Program-made: the position numbers and the translations under genes
Notes under the pieces: generated by a model
The model's database searches: none
Told to the model about the DNA's origin: nothing
The model's input: the letters and a program-made list of their open reading frames with translations, nothing else
DNA from: Combretum micranthum
Lineage: Eukaryota; Streptophyta; Magnoliopsida; Myrtales; Combretaceae
Assembly (NCBI GenBank): GCA_024138025.1
Contig: JAMXBD010000024.1
Location: 2,170,001-2,234,000 of the forward strand
Direction of reading: 5' to 3'
Length of the DNA: 64,000 bases
Shown: positions 43,061 through 54,588 of the stretch, piece after piece
Layout of the letters: every line of letters starts with the position of its first letter
Position numbering within the stretch: the first letter of the stretch is position 1

Positions 43061-44760
43061 TGTTGGTCCCGAAAATAATCAAGAAGGGGGTTGAATTGAT
43101 TATTTCAGAAAATTAAAATTTTTGCCTTTTAAAAACAATCCCCTTTGATTTTAAGTTAAGAGAACAATATGAACAATTAAACAGCAATAAAATAAACTAT
43201 GGAAATATAAATAGAGAAGGGATAAGAAGATCAGGCAGATATTTATAGTGGTTCCGCCTTGTGCGTCAGTCCACTCTTCCAGCTCCGAGCCGGGGACCCG
43301 TTATCCTACGGGTTTTGTTCCACTATATCCAATAAAATCAATTACAAGCTTGTACAATTCTCTCTGCTCGATTCTCACAGCTATCCTCTAGCTCAATCGA
43401 TCTACAGAGTCTAAACTAGTAATTGAACTAGTCACTTGAAGACAACAACAAGTTGCTTCAATTATCTAAAAGACAAATGTAAAGATTGCAATAAAATTTT
43501 GCTACAATTATGCACGTGAAAGAGAACAAAGAATATTCTTTTTCAACTCTTAAGAATTTTTTGGTCAATGATTGAATCAAGTTGCTCTCGGTTTTTTTTT
43601 TTTTGTTTTTCTTGAACTGTCTTAAGTTCTGCGTCTTGTTCTTCTTTTTAACTCTGTTCACGTCTCATATCCTTCTAACGTTTGAAATTGTTGTGCTCGA
43701 GATAAGATAAATATCCCAAAAATCTCGGATGAAAATCTGTAACTTCTTATCCTTAATTTGATTTATCAAACGCTGCTGATATTCTTCGAGAGATAATCTC
43801 GTTCTTCTTGTTTTCTTCGGTTCCAGATTTGAATTTGAATTCTTGATATGCTGAAGTAAGATAAGATCAGCTTGAATTTCGTGATTTGAGATAATCCACT
43901 TGTTTTCTGTTTGAAAGCTTCTGATAAAGTTGATCTTGAAGATAAATCTGGAGAACTGTTGCTGATTGCTGATATCACGGTCTTCAACGTGATCTTCGTG
44001 TGTTATCTTCTTAAAGATAACATTGTTCTTATTTTGATTTTCTTAAAAATATCCAATTCGAATTTGTTTTTATCTTGAGAAAAATCAGAAAACATAACTG
44101 TTCTAACTTCAAATCGTTCCATCGTTAATCAACTGTAGCTTCTGTTCTTTATTTCCAGAAAACTTCTTTGATAAAAATAATCAATCCGACAATTTCTTTA
44201 ATCCCCTAGGATAATCCAACTTTAGTGGAACTAATAAGTATACTGTCCGAATATACTTATTATCTCGGAGCTAGGTCTTCAAAACTATTGATCTTTTTCA
44301 TAAATAAACGTAGATCTTGTTTGAGAAGATGAACAGTAACCATCTTTAACTCAGAATTACTGCTGAAGTTTCTTGAAAAAGTTCTGTAAAAACTTCTGTG
44401 TTTCTGGAAACTAACTTCAATTCAGAATGGTTGCTTTGAGTTTCTCCCAAAGGTTCTGTGAAAGGTTCTGTGTTTCTAGGATTGTTTTATACTTTAAGTA
44501 TCCTTCTGAAAAACATTCTGTGTACCTTTTTCCTTTCTAAACATCATCCGAAATCTTCATATCGTATAACAACTCTTGTCTAACTTATCTAAAAACTTGT
44601 TTATATCCAAGACTTAATATCATTCAACCTTATATATTTGTTCAACAACTTTACCAATATTCTGTATAAAATTCTGAATATAATTCTGCACACTAATAGA
44701 GTAGTTAGTTCATTGAGTATTTTGTTATCATCAAAACTTTAGATATTTAGAGAATCAACA
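43061..44760 (-). mobile_element. Copia 5' LTR (1700 bp)
   Basis: On the minus strand it starts TGTTGATTCTC at 44760 and ends CGGGACCAACA at 43061. It is collinear with the 3' LTR throughout. A TATA-like TATAAATA (43247-43240) sits about 180 nt before the LTR end. Confidence 0.92.
43240..43247 (-). promoter_or_regulatory. Candidate TATA box of copia 5' LTR
   Basis: The minus strand reads CTATAAATATC and is also present in the 3' LTR. Its late position in the LTR would leave a short R-U5. Confidence 0.4.
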
Positions 44761-44765
44761 CCTTT
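44761..44765 (+). other. Target-site duplication CCTTT (right)
   Basis: An exact match to 34040-34044. Confidence 0.9.
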
Positions 44766-45932
44766 TCAACAATAACTTCTCAATAACACATGGAATTGTG
44801 AAACTTCCAAGATCCTTCAGTTTGGCTAGCAATTGGTTCTAAATTATAGCCGAACACTCAGCCCCCAACATGGCAGTAGAGACATCCTCAAGATTTCTTT
44901 TGTTGGATAATAATTCCTTTAAGAATTTAGCGTACTTAGGCATTTGAGAAAGTGCCTCCATCAAAGGAATGTTGATGTGAAGTTGCTTAAAAAGCTCCAA
45001 GAATTTTCCGAATTGTTCTTTGTCACGATCTTGATTAAGACGAGAAGGATAAGGAATATGAGGAGTATAGACTCTTACCTCATAAGGTTGTTCTTTATCT
45101 TTTTTAGCCTTCTTTTCTTCCGGAATTGGAATTATTTCCCCCAGTTCCTTCCTTTTCCTAGATTCCACTTCCTTCCCACTTCTCAAGGTGATAGCCTTAG
45201 CTTGTTCCTTTAGATTCTCTTCGATAGTACTAAGAAGTGAACTAGGTTGCCTATCAAATAGCATTTTGGTGAGTTGCCTAATCTGATTTTCCAGATTATG
45301 TATTGAAGCTTCTTGATTCCGGTGACGAGTTTCTGAGTTATGGATAAATTGTGTCATTAACTCTTCCAAGCTAGGTTTCTTTTCCTGTGGAGGTGGTGAT
45401 GGTAATCTTGGGAGCTGCTGTGGAGGTGGCAGCTGTGGCTTTTGATATCCGAGTGGGAAATTTGAGAAATTTGGCCTTTGCACATTTTGATTGTTAGCAT
45501 ATGAAAAATAAGGATGATTTCTCCACCCTTGATTATATGTTTGACCGTATGGATTATTTTGATATCTTCCTTGGTTTTCCACATAATCCACTTACTCAGG
45601 ACCTTCAAGAAAGTAATTTTCAGCGAGGAAATTTCCATAATGTACTAGAGGTGCTTGCGGACTCCTTGCTTCCATCACTTGTTTACTTAAGGCACCATTT
45701 TAACAAGTATAGTAGCCATCATATCTATCTCATGCAAACCTGACACCTTTAGCTTTCTGTTTTTATTACCCCATTGGTAATTGTTTTTCACCATATCCTC
45801 AAAAAGCTTAAGGGAGTCCTCAGGTGTCTTGGTATTCAAAGTACCACCAGCAGCAGCATTAACCAACTAATGAGTTGCAATATTGAGACCATTATAGAAA
45901 GTTTAGACTTGCATCCAGTTGGGTACTTGATG
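44766..45932 (-). pseudogene. Athila-like gag, C-terminal part, and start of protease
   Basis: The best stretch (45591-44839, 250 residues) has a Pro-rich segment, a coiled coil (HNSETRHRNQEASIHNLENQIRQL), ITLRSGKEV, and KYAKFLKELLSNKRNLEDVS, all standard in Athila gag C-termini. Further on, GSFTIPC-like text leads into the protease. Right of 45600, shifted frames carry TFYNGLN-type and NNYQWGNKNRK text. The 45938-49604 solo LTR separates this from the N-terminal gag. Frameshifts occur near 45600. Confidence 0.75.
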
Positions 45933-45937
45933 GTGAG
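45933..45937 (+). other. Target-site duplication GTGAG (left)
   Basis: It precedes TGTCACGCCCC at 45938 and is repeated at 49605-49609. Confidence 0.9.
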
Positions 45938-46264
45938 TGTCACGCCCCAACGGGTACCCTAAACGTGGCAGTCCGCCATACTCAATATTAAAGCTTAAGT
46001 ATGACAACCTTAGTCATTTCCAAAAGCTTTTATATTAAGTGTAAGGCTTACTTTCACAATTTTAGAGGACCATATATGGAACAATGAAGCTCAAGGAGAT
46101 ATAAAAACATATTAAGAAAAGAGGATTCACAATGAATATTTGTTCATAGCAAAGACTATGCATACTTAGGAACAATTCCCTAAATCACTAAGCTATATAT
46201 AAATAATTGCATGCTAATACTATGATATACTTTATCCAGAGTTCTAATATTCAAAAGGGATTAC

Positions 46265-46306
46265 CTGCCCACATGGTCCACTTGGCCTTAGCCATAAGTA
46301 CGGAAA
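46265..46306 (-). other. 42-nt exon-like module 3 in LTR D
   Basis: It lies between 'taccttttgcAG' and GTAATC on the minus strand. Exactly 42 nt, although the sequence is unlike copies A-C. Confidence 0.55.
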
Positions 46307-46540
46307 CTGCAAAAGGTAGCTATCGGGGTATAAGCTAATAGGCTTAGTGAGAACTATTTCCATAATTAACTTCTTGTAACAAGATTCAAACAAGTTGGTT
46401 AATCACACATATGTAATGCATCAAACACGTGGGCAAACAATCATATAGCTTTCCGGGAACTATATGTTGAATGGATTTACGCCCTCCATTCGGGGTTTGG
46501 TGATACTCAAAACAAGTAGTTTTAATAATAGAAAATTTAA

Positions 46541-46620
46541 GCTTGCGAGCACACATCGCCAAGCATTCAATAAAAACTTTTATACTTGCGAGCACACATC
46601 GCCAAGTATTCCGAACCTAC
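46541..46620. repeat. Short direct repeats in LTR D
   Basis: 'cttgcgagcacacatcgcc' occurs twice about 43 nt apart. Related 'gctttcggatc...cgccaag' units follow to about 46710. Confidence 0.8.
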
Positions 46621-47020
46621 TTGATTTGACCTTGCTTTCGGATCAACCGCCAAGCATATTCCATTAAGCCACCAAGCAATCGCTTTCGGATCTTCGCCAA
46701 GTGTTGCTTTCGACATGAGCCTACTATCCTTCTCACCCAAGGATAATATCCCAACCATGTAATGTGACTCACTTCGTGGTATGCATGAGTTCATTAATTT
46801 ATAAAGTCATAACATAATTATTTTCAACTTTATGGTGATCAAGGAATTTCACACAAATCAATATTATACTAAAACAATCACTTAGAACAATTCGGGCTTC
46901 GATATTCTTAGAATTCTTTCAAGGAATTATTTTACATACATATCGGTTTATCTTTTCCTAACTCTAGTGCAACTAATTTACAAACACAACAAGTGTAGCA
47001 TTTAACGGAAATAAACTCAC

Positions 47021-47117
47021 GATGTCATTGTCGTCTATTCCTCTAAGCGGATGAGTCGTTCACACACTCCCACTAGATCGTAATAGTTCGGGTGAAGAAA
47101 TCCTTCCTCGGGGTCAC
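47021..47117 (-). other. Exon-like module 2 in LTR D
   Basis: 97 nt between TTTGATTAG and GTGAGT on the minus strand, longer than in the other copies. Confidence 0.5.
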
Positions 47118-47216
47118 CTAATCAAAGGAAATACCCCATAATGAGTTTTTTTTGAAGATTTTCCTGAATTTTGACAAAACAATGTCAAAGAACGTCAAAG
47201 TTCGTATAGAAGAATG

Positions 47217-47259
47217 TTCCAACTTAAAATGGCCATAACTTGGTCATTTTAACTCGGAA
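47217..47259 (-). other. Conserved LTR hairpin (LTR D copy)
   Basis: The minus strand reads TTCCGAGTTAAAATG ... CATTTTAAGTTGGAA, 43 nt. One outer pair is a G-T wobble, an intermediate between the A-T and G-C versions. Confidence 0.7.
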
Positions 47260-48887
47260 TCGCGCATATAATATACTGATTTCTATCTACTCAAAAAGAT
47301 CTACCCATTTCTAAATTATTTCCCACAAACAAAGCCACATAGGCTCCGAAAAACTGGTGACAAAATTCACCACGGATTTTCAAGTAAAAACAACTTTGGT
47401 TCAAGAAATCAAAATTTGTTTGATAAATACTTAGTTTCTATATAGTTGGAAAATTCTCTTTTTATGACTATGTAACTCATACTTAAGCATGCTCAAATGT
47501 CTTGTTGTCCAAATTATTTTTCTTAAGTAAAACAATGTCGGTTTGAAGCTTTTCGGAAATTGTTTTTGTGAATTTCTTTGAAATGAATACCTTGTTTATT
47601 TTTTTTCTAAAAATGTTTATGTTGGTTTTATTTATCTTTTCTAAGTGACTTTTGAAAATAAAATTTTCTACTTTCTAAGTTACATTTATGATATAAAATA
47701 TGATATTCTTTATTTTTCTTGTGCAAATTCTTTTTGTTCACTTGTTTGCAAAAATCCTTACTTGACATTTCTCATTCTTTTTCTCATGTCTCCATTTCCA
47801 AAAACAATTACTCATGCATGAAAATTTGGTTTCCTTATAAAAACAAGTGGAACAATTAAGGACTTTTTAGAAAAACTAATTTCTATAATCTTATTAACTT
47901 TTTCTGTAACTTGAAAAGTGAAAATTTTATTCTTTTCAAACCATAAGTTTTCTTTGCCTATTTGCAAGGTCTTTACTTAAAAATTTCCTTAGTCATCCAT
48001 CTTATTTTTTTAGAAAAGAACCATTTTTGTCAACAAAATATTTTCTTTTGAAAAGCAAAGTAAAGTAACAAAGATTTAACTAGCTTTTAAGTAAAAATAG
48101 TTTCTAAATTAAGCGAATTCTTTTTGTAACTTGAAATGAATGATTTATTTTTGTTATCTTATATTTTTATGTTTCACATAAAACTTGTTTTAAGTGACAA
48201 AGTCTTCTTTATTTCATTATCTTTAGAGAACAAACTTTTGGACAACATTCTAAATGAACATGATTATGAGAATAATAATAACAAAGTAACATAAAGCATA
48301 AATAATAAAATCATGTATTGGAGTCTTAGCTTTTTCAAGGCTCCCGGACTAAGAAATAAACTAGTCCCATAAAGAAATAAAATGAAAGAAGAAAAACTTG
48401 TTTTGACTTGATTAGGACAAGTCTAAGACTAGAGACTAGTCTCTATAAACAACTTGAAATAAATAAATTGCATTGAAGTAAATAAATTGCAGAAAGGTAA
48501 ATAAATTGTAAGAGTATGAGCTTACATGCTCTAATTAGTATAATAGCTATATAGATATAATAGATAGTTATGAACATAAAAGAATCATAAATGAACATAA
48601 AGGAGCATGAAGATATATAAAGGAAACATGAACATAAAGGAATTGTGGTTATGAACAAAACAAAGTATGAACCTATTGTTGCTTTCTTGACTCTCATGGT
48701 TTTAGAAAACATACACTAAGCTCATACTAAGTAGATGAACATGGAACTTCTTGAAGAACTTTTACCTAAAGAAGATGAGCTTTAAAGAGAACTTCTTGAA
48801 GAGCTTCTTGGAGAGAAATTCTAGAGAGATTTTGAGAGAGTAATTTTAGTATAGAAGTGGTGTGAAAGAAGTGAAAGAGGAGGGGGG

Positions 48888-48895
48888 TATTTATA
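48888..48895 (-). promoter_or_regulatory. TATA box of LTR D
   Basis: The minus strand reads CTATAAATACCCC, about 125 nt upstream of the 5' splice-like site at 48765. Confidence 0.55.
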
Positions 48896-49604
48896 GGATT
48901 TTGAGGAGTGATTTTTGTGTGATTAAAAGAAATGCAAATTAAAACAAATTGAGGACATTAGAGAGAGAGAGAGTGCCGGCCACATTGAGAGGAGAGAGGG
49001 AGTGAATTAATTTTTTGACTTTTTGGAAAATAAAAGATGAAATTTGTAAGATAGATGTGATATAAAGTTATGGGAAAGGTAAAAAGTTAAGATAATAGGT
49101 TATGTAGAGTGTAAGAGTAGGTGTAAGAAAAAGTAGAGATAAAAGAATAGTGTAGAATAGTAATGAATAGTGTAATGTAAAGTAGATATGACAATTAAAG
49201 TACCGGTAGTAAGAAAATCGCGTATAATAGCTATATCTGTTATTTTTACTTACCGAAAAATTATGAAATTGATATTTTTGGAAAACTTATATTTTTACGA
49301 GTCTAACGATATATTCGGAATATTTTTACTAGTCCGGGCTTCCGGACACATTTTTCGAGAACTGCGTCCGATCGGGTTCGAAGGACACCCGAATTTCGCG
49401 AAACTGAAACTTTTATAAAACCTATGGTTATTACGGTCTATTTGAGCTAATTATCCCAACTTCGTTTTTCCGGGCCAAAGAAAACGGCAATGCCGGATTT
49501 AGATTGATACGGTAAACTAGGGTTTTGTTGACCTTTAGGGTTTCGTTTGACTTCCGGTTAGGGTTTTATGCTAAACCGATTCCGAAAATTTTAGGGGTTT
49601 ACAG

Positions 49605-49609
49605 TGAGG
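49605..49609 (+). other. Target-site duplication GTGAG (right)
   Basis: An exact match to 45933-45937. Confidence 0.9.
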
Positions 49610-50114
49610 ACATTTCTTCAATGAATCCTTCCACCTCTGCCATGCATCATATAGAGTCTTAGAATCCCGCTGACTAAATGATGAGATGTCATTTCTTAAT
49701 TTGGCGGTCTTAGAAGGTGGAAAATAGTTATCAAGAAACTGCTTAACGATGTCCTTCCATGTTGTAATGGCTCCTGGTCCCAATGATGCTAACCATTGTT
49801 CTGCTCGTCCTCTTCAAAGAGAAAGGAAAAAGGCGAAGCCTTATTGCATCATCAATTACCCCATTATTCTTGAATGTCTCACAAATTTCCAAGAACGTCT
49901 GGATATGAGCATGTGGTTCATCAAGTAGATCGTCAAATTGATAGTGCTGTTGCAACATTTGCATCACTACACTTTTGATTTCAAAATTATTTGCAGTAAT
50001 GGTTGGTTTCACAACAGTTGGGCCAGTACCATCCAGAGTAGGTCTGGCATAATCCATATTGGTCTTGGGAAGTTCTTGGTTATTAGCCATGGGTGGATCC
50101 TTTGCTTCTGGCAC
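49605..50114 (-). pseudogene. Athila-like gag, N-terminal part
   Basis: Two overlapping minus-strand stretches cover it. One (50114-49743) has ANNFEIKSVVMQMLQ and FDDLLDEPHAHIQTFLEICETFK. The other (49783-49571) has ITTWKDIVKQFLDNYFPPSKTAKLRNDI and LYDAWQRWKDSLKKCPHC. These are the signature blocks of the Ty3 retrotransposon gag domain in Athila. They lie in different frames, so at least one frameshift occurred near 49780. The solo LTR interrupts the protein after CPHC. Confidence 0.8.
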
Positions 50115-50361
50115 TTCTTCTTCAAAAACCAGTTCTCTAGCAACGTCTTATGCACTATCTCTTACTCTTCTGTGGAATGTTCTATTTATCTCCGGATCCA
50201 AATCAAGAAGTTTTGAAGATGAACTTCTTATCATGCATTGCAAAATATCAAAGATTAGAGTAAAATTCCTTCAAGTTAAGTTTAATGAAGAGGAAGAAGA
50301 GTTTGTCACACAAAGAAAAGTTAAATTAGTAGAATTTAAGCATTCCTAATATTGCCCGATT

Positions 50362-50378
50362 CCCTGGCAACAGCGCCA
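50362..50378 (-). other. Primer-binding site, tRNA-Asp type
   Basis: The minus strand reads TGGCGCTGTTGCCAGGG. The Athila/Tat primer site is TGGCGCCGTTGCCGGGG, so two bases differ. It lies just inside the 5' LTR. The 250 bp between it and gag is a non-coding leader. Confidence 0.85.
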
Positions 50379-50387
50379 AAAACTTGA

Positions 50388-51924
50388 TGTGTTTGCCATC
50401 AAGCGTAATTTTAAATTTATAATGGCCCGTTTTTAATCCACTATAAAGGCAATAGGTAGTGTACCTATCGGAAATGTAATATAGTGTTAAAATCAGGATC
50501 GTCCTTAGGGAATAAGTAACTACTAGTAATAACTCTTCTTCTACTATCTAACTAACAATTTTGATGATTTTCTATTATTAATATAGTGCTAACTATATTT
50601 AATTCACTAGGAGAAACAAATACACTAGCACTAATCAATAAGTAAGATTCAATTAAAACAAACGATCTAGGTTTTGTCTTCATCTAATTTATCATGTGAA
50701 TCCTTGAAAATTACAGATTTGATTTAGTTCTTAAGCTGTTGAGTTTCTCAAGCAAAGTGATAATTCTTTCAAATCTATCAAATCTAAACCTAAGTTAATC
50801 AATTAGGATTTATTCTCAATCAATAGCAACCTAAGCCCGTTGTAAGAACGTGAACTGAATTGAAAAATCATACTCAGAAGATTCTTGCTATTCTATGTCT
50901 AGAATTACAAACGAATCTCATCAATTGCATAGGTCAATTCATAAAAGCAATCTTTTAATTAGCTTTAACGAAAATTAGGCATAAATTTGTATTCCGGATA
51001 TACAAACTTGAGAAATAGTCAAAGAACATGCGACTGAATCAAAAGAACAACAATCTTTCATTAAGCCTAATCCCCATCACAACATAAAATTAGAGTTCAA
51101 TAAAACCCAAATCTAAAAATTTACTCTTCCATAGTAATTAATGAGAATACATGAAATTCCAAATACAAACTAGAATTCATGATATCACCCAAGAAAATGA
51201 AGCTCAATTTTGTGAATCTTCAATCCAAGATAATCTTGACTTGTTGTTAAAACCTCAAGAACTTTCATATATTTCCTATACTTACTCTTTTGCTTCTTCT
51301 TGTTGATTCTTCCTCCATCTTCATTTTATAATGATTCTTACATAAATGGAAATGAATGCTCATTATGGAAAAAGGGGAAGTTACGGGAGTTATGGGTCTC
51401 TTGGCTTTTCAAAATAACACCCCTTTAATGCCTAATAGATATTACTTTAATAACTAGGAGGTTACTATTTAATTAAAAAGCCGTTTCACATTAAGTAACG
51501 CACTGTCAAAGTGCCACATTCATAATATTATCAATAAATTAACTAATAAAATTCCATTTTGGCATTCATAAAATAGGAATCACTTGGTTTATCAGAAACC
51601 CTAAAAGACCTAAAACAAATGTTGTTGTCGAAAACATATAAGGTGGCAAAATAAAAAGTACACTAGCAGCTTTCCTAAAGCAACTTTAAACTGAAATAAA
51701 TTTCCTAGACGAAAGCATCCTATATGTCGTGCGTGAAGGTCGGTGGCTCTTAAGCGGTGTTCAATATATAAGCTGGCGGCCTTGAGCTAGCTTAGCCCCT
51801 GTTCGACCGAAACATGTCTAGGTCCATTTCATTTTCACATCACTTCCTCTCATATTTTGATGTTCTTAGTGCAGGAGTATCCATGTTTTATATTTGGAGT
51901 TATCTAGTTTTCCTTTGGTTATCA
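50388..51924 (-). mobile_element. 5' LTR of Athila-like element (second)
   Basis: On the minus strand it runs from TGATAACC at 51924 to about 50388 (ending ACACA; TG at 50385 is an alternative boundary). The sequence 'ccatcaagcgtaa...gatcgtccttagggaat' near its 3' end matches the Athila-like LTR type, as at 4011-4070. It lacks the GC-rich motif block of the 3988-5742 LTR. The flank CCATT (51925-51929) would be the target duplication, but the other end of the element is lost. Confidence 0.75.
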
Positions 51925-53353
51925 CCATTTAACGTAGTTATAACAAAAAACAAAAAAAAAAAAAAGAAAAGATAATCAATTACAATATGTAGCTAATGGC
52001 ATTGCAGCCTATCAATATTATCACTAGTCACCCAAGTAGGATGTATCGGGTTTGGATCCCTCATCCTTTATTATAATTGAAAAAAAAGATCAATCATAAT
52101 ATATGAATCGTTTATTTATTTAAAACTTGTCCTCTAAAACCATATTTAAGATAAATTATAAGGATCATAAATGAGATCATAATCTAAATATGATTATAAG
52201 ATCTTGAATAGAGAAATTATCACATAAACATAAGGGTCCTTAAGTTAAATTTGATAAATCTTAAAGAGAAGTAAATATAAGTGGCTTTTGGTTGATCTTT
52301 TTATTAAAACTAGTTTCTTAATTTTAATTTTATATAGTAAAGAACTTGATAAAAAAAAACGTTTTTTTTTTTTTTTCTGTGAGTTTGCTAACCCTAATAT
52401 GTGGATAGAGGGCACTAGCTTACACGTAGACCAAACTTTAGATCTAGTAGATTCATCAAATACAAGAATTATTGACTCAGATTTGTTCCACTAGTAAATA
52501 TAAAACTTAACCAAATAAGAAACTAATTAAATATTATATATTATAGAGTCAACTTTTGGGCACATTCTAATAGGAAAAAATCCAATGATAAACCCATTTA
52601 ATTGTATAACTTGACTTATGATTTTAATAATCATGCATATGGTAGTTAATCTATCATAGTGGGTCGAGTACCGATTTTTCAATTGATCTTACCAATTTCT
52701 AAGGATCATTCATATAGAACAACATTAAAAACCACATTTAGCATCCCTAGATATTAGGTTAGCACTTTATAAAACCCTTTTTTCTTAAAATTCTTTACTT
52801 TATCCTTAAAATCCTCCATGAAAATTACTTGAATAATCATTTTTTAAATTCTGTATACCAAAAATTTTATTATAGCAAATTAGGAGGAAAAATAAAAGAC
52901 TTAGGGATCCTTGGTTAAAGATTCTAACCTTTTAAGGCCCATGTCAATGTTCAAGAACCCGAAAAGGAGATATTTCGCTTGGAGAACTTTATAAAGGACT
53001 ATAACAATGGTTTCATTCTTTTTAAGCAATGTAATATTTGGGTCGTAACTTTTGTTTTTTAAACAATTTACAAAAGTATATTTTTTTGTTAAATTAATTG
53101 TAATAATCTTTGAATAGATATATTAGATTGAAATTCGTACTATCTCCTTGTTCACTATATTATTTATATATAGGAAAAAGGGTGATTGTGGTTATATATT
53201 TGAATTTTTAAACTAGCCACAGGGAAAGAGCGGGAAAATCGACCAGTTATCTTACGATCATATATTTTTAACATCGTCTTCAATGAAAATTTAAGGGATA
53301 GAAAAATGTTCGGACGTATAAATCTTAATTTTTTGATATATAATTTTGTTTTT

Positions 53354-53392
<39 letters not shown>

Positions 53393-53485
53393 GTGTCATG
53401 CTGATAAAGAGTGTTGCTAGAAATTAGTAATCCAAGTTCCACTCATCTTTTGCTCGAAGCAGTAACTTTGGTGCGGTACGTTTTT
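51925..53485. other. Intergenic, AT-rich, no gene seen
   Basis: About 1.5 kb with no convincing coding frame. It holds a 33-nt T run at 53355-53387 and smaller A/T runs. The frames 52288-52494 and 53164-53442 are low-complexity and spurious. Confidence 0.5.
53355..53387. repeat. Poly-T tract, 33 nt
   Basis: An uninterrupted T run. It could be an old retroposon tail or simple slippage; nothing nearby decides. Confidence 0.9.
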
Positions 53486-53716
53486 GGGTCTGTTTGGATT
53501 GTCTGTTTTTCATCTGTATCTGTATCTTTTTTAAAATGATATGTGTAAATATATCCGATTTTCATCTAAATTTTATCTATATTTGTTCTATTTGATCTTT
53601 TGATGAGAACTATCAACTTTTTTTTATCTATATCTATTTCTTGATAAATAATTTGTTAGCAAAAAGTTTGAAAAAGTGTCTGTATCTGCCGAAAAAAAGC
53701 CAAAACAAACAGACCC
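53486..53716. mobile_element. MITE-like element with GGGTCTGTTTG ends
   Basis: The left end GGGTCTGTTTGG and the right end (reverse complement) GGGTCTGTTTGT form terminal inverted repeats, 231 bp apart. Inside are 'atctgtatct' repeats. Ends of this type are common in small hAT-like plant MITEs. I could not find a convincing 8-bp target duplication (only TTT on both sides). No coding capacity. Confidence 0.55.
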
Positions 53717-54584
53717 TTTATTTCGTTTGATAAACTTTGGTGTAATTGTGGCTGAAAAAAAAAACTTTGGTGTTTTACTTTGATATATCGATTTTGTCCC
53801 TTATTCTAAATAAAATTTATTTAAATTAAATAATTACATAATAAATTCATCATAATATAAATCCAAGGAAAAAAAATTAACAAGTTTGTATTTTGTCCTA
53901 TGGTCATTTATTTAAAACTTTTTAAAAAATAAGAATGAGTATTTATTTTCTTTAGTTAAATGACAAAAATATTTTTCAAATTGTAAACAAAAAAAAAAAA
54001 ATATATATATATATAATATTTTTTCAAATACCCACGCCCTCTCTCATCCACCGTTGGTCAAAAATCCAAAACTGAAAACTATATCCTGTTTGACTTTACT
54101 CCCTGGTACCCACAGGATTCCTACCAGAAACATGAGACGATAACCTAGTACATCCATCATAACAGTATCTAATATTAAATTTTCACATTCCACAAATACA
54201 GACAACTTAATTATATTCTCAACATTGCCTGCTTTTTATTTCCATTTTATCGCCGTTCGTTTTAGATCAAACAAGCCCATCTTCATCTTCCGTGTCACTC
54301 CAATTGTTTTGTTTAGGCTTATAACCTAACATTCATGTATTACGTATTTCAAAGCTTTTATTGTCGTTATCTCTGTTTGAATTGTCAATACCGATAAGTT
54401 TATATTATATAATTAAGCTGTATGTAGACATTTTTAATTGGAGGACTTTTTTTTTTTTTTGGGTTTCTTGATAAATACTGACAAGTCCCAAGATGTTAAA
54501 TTTCTTTTATTTTCAACGTGGGGTTCGACAGTTTCAGATCTGTCATAGAAGTTGGTGCGCACGTCCTTGTTGGGTTATGCACCT
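53717..54584. other. Upstream region of the transporter gene
   Basis: AT-rich, with a possible TATA near 54405 (TTATATAAT) and a W-box-type TTGGTCAAA at about 54053. A four-codon upstream ORF lies at 54577-54588. Promoter assignment is weak. Confidence 0.35.
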
Positions 54585-54588
54585 ATGA
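54577..54588 (+). promoter_or_regulatory. Four-codon upstream ORF overlapping the transporter start
   Basis: ATGCACCTATGA encodes Met-His-Leu-stop, and its TGA overlaps the main ATG (54585) as ATGA. If the transcript includes it, it could lower or couple translation of the transporter. Confidence 0.45.

Larger units (their letters stand above)
34045..44760 (-). mobile_element. Ty1/copia element, Sirevirus type, 10.7 kb, both LTRs
   Basis: Minus strand. 5' LTR is 44760-43061 and 3' LTR is 35746-34045. The flanking duplication CCTTT is intact. A tRNA-Met primer site (43059-43047) and a polypurine tract (35760-35747) sit where expected. Internal order is gag, protease, integrase, reverse transcriptase, RNase H, then an extra ORF of about 1.8 kb. 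Sirevirus traits: long gag with coiled coil, a polypurine tract in the context 'ATCATCAAAAATGGGGAGAA', a second such tract upstream, and an ORF after pol. The LTRs differ by a few percent by eye, so the insertion is not very old, yet every coding domain is broken. Confidence 0.92.
45938..49604 (-). mobile_element. Solo LTR 'D' of family L, inverted (3667 bp)
   Basis: On the minus strand it begins TGTAAACCCCTA (49604) and ends GGGGCGTGACA (45938), with duplication GTGAG on both sides. Parts reading from 49604 down: TATA box (48895-48888), 5' splice-like TTTAG|GTAAAAG (GT at 48765-48764), hairpin (47259-47217), module 2 (47117-47021) and module 3 (46306-46265). Short repeats 'cttgcgagcacacatcgcc' lie at 46542 and 46585. 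It is inserted in Athila-like gag. The open frames inside (46386-46794, 48443-48712, 49188-49418) are not supported as genes. Confidence 0.92.
29416..51924 (-). mobile_element. Athila-like Ty3 element (second), 3'-truncated, with three insertions
   Basis: Minus-strand order from the right: 5' LTR (51924-50388), tRNA-Asp-type primer site (50378-50362), gag (50114-49605 and 45932-44766), protease (44765/34039-33534), reverse transcriptase (33464-32400), RNase H (32383-31849) and integrase (31848-31571, 30564-29424). Inserted in it are a double foldback element (30570-31565), a copia element (34045-44760) and a solo LTR (45938-49604), each with its own target duplication. The left end is cut at about 29420 against the gag fragment, so the 3' LTR is missing. 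All domains carry stops or frameshifts. It is the oldest recognisable layer in this part of the window. Confidence 0.85.
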
